In this document: in pieces, positions 6,801 to 13,606 of the stretch
Layout of the letters: each line of letters opens with the position of its first letter
How positions within the stretch are numbered: position 1 is the stretch's first letter
Assembly (NCBI RefSeq): GCF_017942085.1
Contig: NZ_JAGKSP010000036.1
Span: 1 to 33,423 of the forward strand
Source: Paenibacillus lignilyticus
GTDB taxonomy: Bacteria > Bacillota > Bacilli > Paenibacillales > Paenibacillaceae
Direction of reading: 5' to 3'
DNA length: 33,423 nucleotides
Translations under genes and position numbers: made by a program
Notes under the pieces: generated by a model
What the model was told of the DNA's origin: nothing
The model's input: only the letters and a program-made list of their open reading frames with translations
The model's database searches: none

Positions 6801-7952
6801 ATGAATCGTATGAAACCCAGCGCACTCCTTATAACCGCGGCGGCAATCCTTGTTATCGTCGGTTTGGCGATAGCTTGGCGGCTGGGCGCGGGAACCGCTT
6901 TGACGGGTGGCGGCTCAGCCTCCGTATGGAGTGAGCGCGCAGACCTGGCGCAGCAGGAGCTGGAGGAATCGTTTTGGGATGAGAAGCGGGGCTTGTTCAA
7001 CAATGCGGCGCCTTGCATCGCGCAGCTGTGTACGGATCCGTTTAACTATTGGTGGCTCGCGCACGCAGTAGATGTTCTGGTAGATGGCTATGAACGGACG
7101 GAGGACACGAAATATGCCGAGCAGCTGGGCAAGCTGTACCAGGGTATTCTTGACCGCAATGCCGGTGTCTTCATTAACGATTATTATGACGACATGGAGT
7201 GGATGGCGCTCGCTTGGCTGAGGGCTTATGACGCGACCGAGGACGAACGGTACAAGCAGGCGGCGCTTGCGCTGTGGCAGGAAATTCAGACCGGCTGGAA
7301 TGATGAAATGGGCGGCGGGATTGCTTGGCGCAAGGAGCAGCCGGATTACAAGAACACGCCGGCCAATGCCCCTGCGGTAATATTGGCGGCACGAATATAC
7401 GAACATACGCAGGATGCGGCCGATCTGGCTTGGGCGAAGAAGCTGTACGATTGGCAGAAGCAGACGCTTGTCGATCCGGCAACAGGGCTTGTCTGGGATG
7501 GCATTAACCGTCAAGGCGACGGCGTCGTAGATAAGGATTGGAAATTCACCTATGGACAAGGCGTCTATATCGGCGCGGGGGTGGAGCTGTATCGCATCAC
7601 GAAGGAGCAGTCGTATCTGGACGATGCGCGTAAGACTGCCGCTAATTTGAAGCAGGATTTCTTGTCGCCGGCAACCGGGATGCTGCCCTCCGAGGGTGAT
7701 GGGGATGGCGGGTTATTCAAAGGCGTGCTCGTCCGTTACATCGGCGAACTCATCAAGCTGGACCCTTCGCAGAAGGGACTCATCGAGATGCTGCTCACGA
7801 ATGCGGATAGCGTATGGGAATACGGCAAAGGGAAAGACAACGTTCTGTTCAGCAACTCTTGGGCGCAAACGCCGGACACGGTCGTACAGCTGAGTACACA
7901 GTTAAGTGCGGTCATGCTGCTCGAGCAGGCGGCATGGATAGAGAAACAATAA
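6801..7952 (+). CDS. membrane-anchored glycoside hydrolase family 76 (alpha-1,6-mannanase family)
   Basis: This 383-aa enzyme has one N-terminal hydrophobic segment (about residues 8-26) without a lipobox, so it is probably anchored outside the cell. The rest is an alpha/alpha-barrel of GH76 type: the catalytic pair Asp130-Asp131 in NDYYDDMEWMALAWLRAY, then GGGIAWRK, NTPANAPAVILAARIYE, WDGINRQGDG and FTYGQGVYIGAGVELYR. GH76 enzymes cut alpha-1,6-mannan backbones. The frame is open from 6750, but ATG 6801 is the only start with a ribosome binding site (GGGGAG, 8 bases). It lies directly behind the permeases, so it likely makes the oligosaccharides they import. A second, closely related GH76 gene follows 27 bases later. 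Confidence 0.9.
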   Translation: MNRMKPSALLITAAAILVIVGLAIAWRLGAGTALTGGGSASVWSERADLAQQELEESFWDEKRGLFNNAAPCIAQLCTDPFNYWWLAHAVDVLVDGYERTEDTKYAEQLGKLYQGILDRNAGVFINDYYDDMEWMALAWLRAYDATEDERYKQAALALWQEIQTGWNDEMGGGIAWRKEQPDYKNTPANAPAVILAARIYEHTQDAADLAWAKKLYDWQKQTLVDPATGLVWDGINRQGDGVVDKDWKFTYGQGVYIGAGVELYRITKEQSYLDDARKTAANLKQDFLSPATGMLPSEGDGDGGLFKGVLVRYIGELIKLDPSQKGLIEMLLTNADSVWEYGKGKDNVLFSNSWAQTPDTVVQLSTQLSAVMLLEQAAWIEKQ

Positions 7953-7979
7953 CTTCGGATTAGCGGGAGAGTGATGGCC

Positions 7980-9047
7980 ATGACATGGGAAAATCGTGCG
8001 GAAGAGGCGCAGCAGGCGCTGTCAGACTTATTTTGGAACCCTGCTATTCGGTTGTTTGATATTGAAATTCCTTGCCCCGATGGGGCTTGTAATACGATCT
8101 TCCATTACTGGTGGATGGCTCATGCGGTAGATGCGCTGGTTGACGGCTATGAGCGGACGAAGGATGCGAAGTATGCGCTGCTGCTCGAGGAAATCTATGA
8201 GGGGCTGCTGACGCGCAATGGCGGTGCGTTCCCGAATGAGCTGTACGACGACATGGAGTGGATGGCAATCGCTTGGCTGCGCGCGTATAAGGCGCTGGGC
8301 GTAGAGAAGTATAAAGCGGCGGCACTGCTGCTGTGGGAAGATATTCAGACCGGCTGGAACGACCATATGGGCGGCGGAATCGCTTGGCAGAAGTCGCAGC
8401 TGGATTACAAGAATACGCCTGCTAATGGGCCGGCGGCGATCCTTGCGGCACGTTTATACAAGCAATTCGGACGCGCGGAGGACCTGCAGTGGGCCGAGAA
8501 GATTTACAGCTGGCTGAAGCAGCATCTCGTAAACCCGGATAACGGCTTCGTGTGGGACGGGATGAATCGGGAAGGCGACGGCGCGATCGATAAGGAATGG
8601 AAGTTTACGTACTGCCAAGGTGTGTTTATTGGCGCTGCGGTGGAGCTGTTCCGGATCACGGGAGAGCAGGCTTACCTTGAGGATGCGATGCGTACTGCGG
8701 CTGCTTCCGAGAAGGAGCTGATTGATGCCGGAAGCGGGCTGCTTCCGGATGAGCAGGACGGTGACGGCGGACTGTTCAAAGGCATTCTCGTACGCTATTT
8801 AGGCGAGCTTGCGAAGGAAGTGCCTTCGTCGTTCAGCGCCGCGCTGCCGCTGCTGGTGCGCAACGCTGCATCGCTCTGGGAGCATGGCCGTGATGAGAGC
8901 CGCTGCGTGTTTAATACGGACTGGAGCTCGAAGCCCGTGGAGCGGGTTACGTTGAGCACACAGCTTAGCGGAATTATGCTCCTGGAGCAGCTGGCTGTAT
9001 TGGAGCAGCTGGGCGACCGTGAGGCCGTGATCAACGAGGCCATCTAG
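7980..9047 (+). CDS. glycoside hydrolase family 76, no signal peptide (predicted cytoplasmic)
   Basis: This 355-aa paralogue of the preceding enzyme is collinear with it over the whole catalytic domain. Catalytic Asp90-Asp91 lie in NELYDDMEWMAIAWLRAY, and NTPANGPAAILAARLYK, WDGMNREGDG and FTYCQGVFIGAAVELFR are all kept. It has no hydrophobic N-terminus, so it should act inside the cell on imported alpha-1,6-mannooligosaccharides. The start is uncertain: ATG 7980 has GGGAG 10 bases upstream, ATG 7974 lies 4 bases from it, and GTG 7971 overlaps it. It is the last gene of the transport operon; no clear terminator follows before the promoter at 9097. Confidence 0.9.
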   Translation: MTWENRAEEAQQALSDLFWNPAIRLFDIEIPCPDGACNTIFHYWWMAHAVDALVDGYERTKDAKYALLLEEIYEGLLTRNGGAFPNELYDDMEWMAIAWLRAYKALGVEKYKAAALLLWEDIQTGWNDHMGGGIAWQKSQLDYKNTPANGPAAILAARLYKQFGRAEDLQWAEKIYSWLKQHLVNPDNGFVWDGMNREGDGAIDKEWKFTYCQGVFIGAAVELFRITGEQAYLEDAMRTAAASEKELIDAGSGLLPDEQDGDGGLFKGILVRYLGELAKEVPSSFSAALPLLVRNAASLWEHGRDESRCVFNTDWSSKPVERVTLSTQLSGIMLLEQLAVLEQLGDREAVINEAI

Positions 9048-9096
9048 GTAGTTGGACGAGGTGCAAAATTCCGCTGTGCTAGCCTACGAAATCCAG

Positions 9097-9102
9097 TATA
9101 AT
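9097..9102 (+). promoter_or_regulatory. consensus -10 box of the ComFB-like gene
   Basis: TATAAT at 9097-9102 is a perfect -10; the best -35 is the poor TGTGCT at 9075-9080. Transcription from here would begin near 9109, ruling out the in-frame ATG at 9105 and supporting ATG 9135 as start. Confidence 0.55.
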
Positions 9103-9134
9103 GGATGTCAAAGACTAGCCATGGGAGTGTGTGC

Positions 9135-9422
9135 ATGAATTATTCCGGAAGTTTGCCTGTATTGAATGCCATGGAACCGATTGTGGAGGCTGTATTGGAG
9201 GAGCATTATGTGAAGACCGGTATCCTCAAGTGTGGCTGTGACCGATGCAAGCTGGATATTCTGCTCTTATCACTCAACCATCTTCCTACTCATTACACCT
9301 CCTCTCAAGAGGGAGAGGCTTACATTAAAGCCCATTACTTGAACCCGCAGCAGCAGTCCGATGTACTGCGTGAGATCACGGAAGCGGTCAAGGTGATCGA
9401 GTTAAAACCGAAACATAATTAA
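9135..9422 (+). CDS. ComFB-family late competence protein
   Basis: This 95-aa protein is related to ComFB, the product of the middle gene of the comF operon. The family features are present: NAMEPIVEAVLEEHY, the cysteine cluster KCGCDRCKLDI (Cys-x-Cys-x2-Cys), LSLNHLPTHY, and GEAYIKA. ComFB-type domains have been reported as c-di-nucleotide binding in some bacteria, but I would not assume that here. The usual neighbours ComFA and ComFC are absent, so it is an orphan copy. The start was set at ATG 9135, behind GGGAGTG and downstream of the likely transcription start; the frame is open from 9105. Confidence 0.88.
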   Translation: MNYSGSLPVLNAMEPIVEAVLEEHYVKTGILKCGCDRCKLDILLLSLNHLPTHYTSSQEGEAYIKAHYLNPQQQSDVLREITEAVKVIELKPKHN

Positions 9423-9429
9423 TTCTGGC

Positions 9430-9465
9430 AGCCATCCGTTCGTCATGAGCGGGTGGCTTTCTGTT
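9430..9465 (+). terminator. intrinsic terminator after the ComFB-like gene
   Basis: AGCCATCCG at 9430-9438 pairs with CGGGTGGCT at 9450-9458 (one T-G wobble), followed by TTCTGTTT. Confidence 0.75.
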
Positions 9466-9539
9466 TAAGATCGGCTTTTGCGAAGAGGCAGCAAACTATG
9501 GCAAGATAGAGACATACGGCTATCAAAGGAGTGGAAGGC

Positions 9540-10421
9540 ATGCGTCATGTGCTGGTATTGGGCGGTACGCGTTTTTTTGGCAAGAAGCTGGTGGAACGTC
9601 TGTTGGAAGCGGGAGATCAGGTTACGATCGTAACCCGAGGCGCGCAGGAGCATCCATTCGGTGATCGCGTGCAGCATCTGCAGGTGGATCGGACGAATGC
9701 GGAGGCGCTGGCGTCCGCGATCGGAGAGGCTCGCTACGATGTTGTTTATGACAACATCTGTTATAAGCCGAAGGAGGCTGAAGAGGCGGTTGAGCTGTTC
9801 GCAGACCGCACGGGTAAATATATTGTAACCTCGACGTTGAGCGTATATCCGTTCGGGGAGCCGCGGAAGTCGGAATCGTTCTTTGATTCGTCGACGTATG
9901 CGATTCCGCAGCCCTATCCTGCGGAAATCAACTATGGAGAAGGCAAGCGGTTGGTAGAAGCGGTTTTCTTCCAGCAGGCAGCGTTCCCCGTCGCAGCAGT
10001 CCGTTTCCCGATCGTGCTCGGAGACGATGATTACACAAGACGGCTGCACTTCCATGTAGAGCATGTGCAGCAGGGGCTGCCGATTGGCATTCCGAATGCC
10101 GATGCGGCCATGTCCTTCATCGATGCGGATGAAGCGGCCGCGTTCCTGGACTGGCTGGGTCGCAATACGGAGACCGGCCCGTTCAATGCGTGCTCTCGCG
10201 GGGAGATTTCACCGGGCGGCATCGTGGCATGGATTGAGAAGGCGACGGATAAGCAGGCTTATGTGGCGCTGGAAAGCGATGAGCAGCACAGCTCGCCGTT
10301 TGGCGTACCTGAGCCGTGGTACATGGATACGGCTAAGGCCGAAGCAGCCGGCTACAAGTTCCGCGAGCTTCAGGACTGGATGCCGGCGCTGATTGAGCGT
10401 ATCGCGCAGGAGAAGAAGTAA
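9540..10421 (+). CDS. NAD(P)-dependent epimerase/dehydratase, atypical short-chain dehydrogenase
   Basis: This 293-aa protein has an N-terminal Rossmann fold: MRHVLVLGGTRFFGKKLVER carries the nucleotide-binding GGTxFxG pattern seen in atypical extended SDRs related to plant CSP41. Further fold marks are DVVYDNICYKP, YIVTSTLSVYP and YGEGKRLVEAVFF; the Tyr-x3-Lys pair of classical SDR catalysis appears as YGEGK, so activity is possible. The substrate cannot be predicted. The start ATG 9540 sits 8 bases behind AAAGGAG, while a GTG at 9531 overlaps that site. It is monocistronic, with its own terminator 12 bases after the stop. Confidence 0.85.
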   Translation: MRHVLVLGGTRFFGKKLVERLLEAGDQVTIVTRGAQEHPFGDRVQHLQVDRTNAEALASAIGEARYDVVYDNICYKPKEAEEAVELFADRTGKYIVTSTLSVYPFGEPRKSESFFDSSTYAIPQPYPAEINYGEGKRLVEAVFFQQAAFPVAAVRFPIVLGDDDYTRRLHFHVEHVQQGLPIGIPNADAAMSFIDADEAAAFLDWLGRNTETGPFNACSRGEISPGGIVAWIEKATDKQAYVALESDEQHSSPFGVPEPWYMDTAKAEAAGYKFRELQDWMPALIERIAQEKK

Positions 10422-10433
10422 GTCATGATGATG

Positions 10434-10475
10434 GCTGCCGAGCGTCGCGGGATTGCGATGTTCGGCAGCTTTTTC
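10434..10475 (+). terminator. intrinsic terminator after the SDR gene
   Basis: GCTGCCGA at 10434-10441 is the perfect complement of TCGGCAGC at 10462-10469, followed by TTTTTC. The 20-base loop is long. Confidence 0.85.
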
Positions 10476-10552
10476 TATTCATGCAGGGGCTCATATTAGT
10501 TGGGAAAACCGCCCATACTACTTCGGAACACGAAGGAGTAGATGGAGGGTAT

Positions 10553-11962
10553 ATGACAAAGAATCGAATGAAATATACAAGCCGAGCGGGAAGCCGGCTG
10601 TTGGCTGCGCTGCTCACGGTTGTGATTGGTGCTTCACTTATCGGGATGAACGGGACTATCGTGCGGGCGGCGGAACCGGCGCAGGAGCAGGAACAGGTGC
10701 CGGCACAAGAGCAGGCGCAGGAACAGGCACAAGAGCAGGTACAAGAGCAGGTGCAGGAGCAGGCGCCGGTGCCGGCGCAGGAGAAGCCGCCGCTGACGGC
10801 TGCGTTTGTGCGCGGCGGCGCATTGTGGGCGAAGGTAGGCGATGATGAGAAGCAGCTTACGCAAGCGGAGCATGTTGTTTCGCCGAAGTGGTCTTACGAC
10901 GGACAATGGCTTGCCTATGCCGCCGGGGAGCAATCCAATGAGCTGTGGATGCTGGATGTGTCGACAGCCGCGAAACATCTGGTTTCCGTGAACGGCGGCC
11001 GCAATTACAAATGGTCGCCGAATCGACTGCTGCTGGCGTTCGAGGAGGAGCAGCGGCTCTATGTGGTTGATCAGCAGGAAGCGACAAAGCCGGTGGATGT
11101 GAGCTCGTCGATCAGGAATATGAGCAGTTTTGCTTGGCGGCCGGACGGTGACGGATTCGTGGTTTCGACGCAAGGGACATTTAACGGTCAGACGCCTGTG
11201 CGCATTATGCAGCTTGCGATGCAGCCGGATATGACCGGAGCAGGCTCCGTGCAAGCGAAGCAATTGTATGTGCTGCCATCGCAGCTAAATGAATTGCCTG
11301 TCGTCGGAACAAGTGTATTCAAGTGGTCAGCCAGCGGCAAATGGATGGCTTTCCTTGCTTTACCGACTGCATCTCTCTCAGCCGACAGCAACACCTTATG
11401 CGTGCTGGCAGCAGACGGATCCGTATTCAAACCGGTTGATCAGATGGTGAACCATGCCAATTGGATCCAATGGTCTCCGCAAGGCGACGAGCTGGCTTAT
11501 ATCGGTGGGATTGGCAGAGAAGCCACGACCAACAAACAGCTGCGCGTGACGAGAGTTCCGGATATTCAGCCGAGAAAGGACTTTACGCCGGCAGGTTTTG
11601 TCGATCAGGACTTCACGTGGCGCAGCCCGGTGGATATCGTCGTTTCCCGGGCAAAGGCGAGCGAAGGAACGGACAGCTCGGGGAAGCGGCCTTATCCTTA
11701 TCTAGTGAGCGTGAAATTGGATGGGGAAATTCAGAAACGGATCACGAAGAGCGCTGAGGGGTACGGGGATTTTGGTCCGGTATCGCTCGGAACGGACGGA
11801 CTTGGCTGGGTGAGATCGAACCGCAGCATGGCCAATGTGCTCATCGCGCCTCCCGGTCAGGGTGAGAAGTACGCCACCCAATGGATCGCGAATATCGATA
11901 TCGGTACTAATTACTATGAGCAATGGAATTGGAATTCAGTGCTGAAATTTTTTAGTAAATAG
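10553..11962 (+). CDS. secreted TolB/WD40-like beta-propeller protein with Glu-Gln repeat linker
   Basis: This 469-aa exported protein has a positively charged N-terminus and hydrophobic core (about residues 16-34) and a likely cleavage after VRAA. A repetitive AQEQ/VQEQ linker of roughly 40 residues follows. The rest contains repeated blades such as VVSPKWSYDGQWLAYAAG, NYKWSPNRLLLAF, SFAWRPDGDGFVVS, VFKWSASGKWMAFLA and WIQWSPQGDELAYIGG. The W-S-x-x-G-x-x-LA pattern is that of TolB-type propellers. The function is unknown; such proteins usually bind proteins or glycans at the cell surface. ATG 10553, with GGAGGG 5 bases upstream, is the start. It stands alone between two hairpins. Confidence 0.85.
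   Translation: MTKNRMKYTSRAGSRLLAALLTVVIGASLIGMNGTIVRAAEPAQEQEQVPAQEQAQEQAQEQVQEQVQEQAPVPAQEKPPLTAAFVRGGALWAKVGDDEKQLTQAEHVVSPKWSYDGQWLAYAAGEQSNELWMLDVSTAAKHLVSVNGGRNYKWSPNRLLLAFEEEQRLYVVDQQEATKPVDVSSSIRNMSSFAWRPDGDGFVVSTQGTFNGQTPVRIMQLAMQPDMTGAGSVQAKQLYVLPSQLNELPVVGTSVFKWSASGKWMAFLALPTASLSADSNTLCVLAADGSVFKPVDQMVNHANWIQWSPQGDELAYIGGIGREATTNKQLRVTRVPDIQPRKDFTPAGFVDQDFTWRSPVDIVVSRAKASEGTDSSGKRPYPYLVSVKLDGEIQKRITKSAEGYGDFGPVSLGTDGLGWVRSNRSMANVLIAPPGQGEKYATQWIANIDIGTNYYEQWNWNSVLKFFSK
10679..10783 (+). repeat. 12-bp tandem repeat encoding the Glu-Gln linker
   Basis: Nearly nine imperfect 12-bp units of the form GCRCARGARCAG encode four-residue AQEQ or VQEQ units, with two PVPA-like interruptions. 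The length is a multiple of three per unit, so copy-number changes keep the frame. This suggests a variable-length stalk. Confidence 0.85.
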
Positions 11963-11979
11963 TGGAATTGAATATGCGC

Positions 11980-12022
11980 GAAATAGCCCTGAAATCAATG
12001 CATTTGACGTCGGGGCTATTTC
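11980..12022. terminator. hairpin after the beta-propeller gene, probable terminator
   Basis: GAAATAGCCC at 11980-11989 is the perfect complement of GGGCTATTTC at 12013-12022. No T-tract follows on the plus strand, so termination may be inefficient. Confidence 0.6.
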
Positions 12023-12170
12023 GTATGTCTGAACTAAGTTTTCGTACATCTTCCTTTAAGCAAAAGAAATAACATTCTTTCCATAATTTAAATATAAACT
12101 GGAAAAAACTAAATGAACGATTTTCGAGTATCTACCTTTATAGTAGTAATGTGTATGTAGTCGGTAAGTT

Positions 12171-12192
12171 ACTTAAGACCTACTTAAGACCT
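12171..12192 (+). promoter_or_regulatory. two perfect 11-bp direct repeats upstream of the glycan operon
   Basis: ACTTAAGACCT occurs at 12171-12181 and again at 12182-12192 without a gap, and a partial match (GTAAGTT) precedes it. Direct repeats one helical turn apart are the usual binding pattern of OmpR/PhoB-type response regulators. They end 28 bases before the first start codon. I could not place a convincing promoter in 12023-12170, which is AT-rich and has only a TATAGT at 12139-12144. Confidence 0.55.
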
Positions 12193-12220
12193 AGATTTTC
12201 TTAACATAGAGGTGAGCGAT

Positions 12221-13597
12221 ATGCGAATCATACTATTATCCGGGGGGTCAGGGAAACGATTATGGCCCTTGTCCAATGATTACCGCTCGAAGCAGTTTAT
12301 CAAGGTCATGGCTGCCCAGGATTGGTCGGAGGTTGCTCAAACCTCGATGATTCAGCGCGTTTGGGCGAAGCTGAAGGAGCATGGCCTTGCTCAATATACA
12401 GTCATAGCTGCAAGCAAAGCTCAACAAGAGATCATTCAATCGCAAATCGGGCACGAGATTCCGCTCGTTCTCGAGCCGAGCCGCAAGGATACATTTCCCG
12501 CGATTTGCTTGGCATCCAGCTTCTTAAGCAGCGAAATGAAGGTCGATGCCGACGAAGTCATCGTGGTGATGCCGGTCGATGTCGATGCGGATGACAGTTT
12601 TTTTGCCTCCATAAAGCAATTAGCTATTCAATTTAACGATACCGTGGGTAATCTTGGATTAATGGGATTAACACCAACGTACCCTTCCGAGAAATTCGGT
12701 TACATTCTCGCGGGCGCTGTGCACGAACAATCCAAGCTGCTTCAGATCGATAGATTCGTAGAGAAGCCCTCCGCCGAAGAAGCTGCCGTGCTCATTAATC
12801 AAGGGGCCCTTTGGAATTGCGGCGTATTTGCTTTTCGATTGCAGTATATGCTGGATTTGCTGAAGGCAGGGTCATGGCCGGCCGATTACGGGAGTCTTCA
12901 ACTTCAATATGCTAATTTGCCGTCGATCAGCTTCGATTATCAGGTTGTCGAACGGGAACGAAATATTCTCGTGTATCCGTATGACGGAAGATGGAGCGAC
13001 TTGGGGACATGGGACGAGTGGACCGAAACGATGCCGCAACATTTGAATGGGAAAGGCATCATCAGTGAAGACAGCGTAAACACCTATATCATTAACGAGC
13101 TGCAAATTCCGGTCGTCGTGATGGGCATAACGGATGCGATCGTTGCCGCAAGTCCGGACGGAATCCTGGTGATTGACCGCGCATCCAGTCCACGGCTAAA
13201 GGATCTCGTGCAGCCCATTTCCATGCGCCCGATGTACGAAGAGACGGAATATGGCTGGTATCGCGTCATCGACGAGGAGAATCAGCCCGATGGCCGTCAG
13301 ATCGTAACGAAACGCGTTCATATATGGGCAGGTAAACAGATCAGTTATCACAAGCACGAGTTCCGGGATGAAATATGGACGTTCATCAGCGGAACGGCGG
13401 AGGTTCTGGTCAACGAACGGCGTTTACTTGCGAAGGCCGGCGATGTGATCCACATCCCGGCGGGTTCCAAACATGCGATAAAAGCCATAGATCCGGTGAA
13501 CCTCATAGAGGTTCAAATCGGAGATCATATCGGCGAATCCGATATTTGCCGGTATGAATACGATTGGGATGAACGGAAGCAGGCAAGGAAAGGATGA
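12221..13597 (+). CDS. manC: mannose-1-phosphate guanylyltransferase with C-terminal cupin domain
   Basis: This 458-aa enzyme makes GDP-mannose from mannose 1-phosphate and GTP. The nucleotidyltransferase signature LSGGSGKRLWPLSND with SKQF is at the N-terminus; FGYILAG, VEKPSAEEA, LWNCGVFAF and WSDLGTWDEW follow as in ManC/RfbM proteins. A cupin of the type II phosphomannose-isomerase sort fills about residues 345-458 (ISYHKHEFRDEIWTFISGTA, IPAGSKHAI, EVQIGDHIGESDI), so a bifunctional PMI/GMP is possible. ATG 12221 follows GAGGTGA; GTG 12212 overlaps it. It is the first gene of an operon with three glycosyltransferase-type genes, which it probably supplies with GDP-mannose. The stop and the next start are 9 bases apart. 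Confidence 0.93.
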   Translation: MRIILLSGGSGKRLWPLSNDYRSKQFIKVMAAQDWSEVAQTSMIQRVWAKLKEHGLAQYTVIAASKAQQEIIQSQIGHEIPLVLEPSRKDTFPAICLASSFLSSEMKVDADEVIVVMPVDVDADDSFFASIKQLAIQFNDTVGNLGLMGLTPTYPSEKFGYILAGAVHEQSKLLQIDRFVEKPSAEEAAVLINQGALWNCGVFAFRLQYMLDLLKAGSWPADYGSLQLQYANLPSISFDYQVVERERNILVYPYDGRWSDLGTWDEWTETMPQHLNGKGIISEDSVNTYIINELQIPVVVMGITDAIVAASPDGILVIDRASSPRLKDLVQPISMRPMYEETEYGWYRVIDEENQPDGRQIVTKRVHIWAGKQISYHKHEFRDEIWTFISGTAEVLVNERRLLAKAGDVIHIPAGSKHAIKAIDPVNLIEVQIGDHIGESDICRYEYDWDERKQARKG

Positions 13598-13606
13598 CCG
13601 CAAAGC

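Noticed and set aside
10453..10845. 130-aa ORF rich in Gly-Ala-Thr repeats
   Set aside because: It is an out-of-frame reading of the 12-bp repeat inside the beta-propeller gene.
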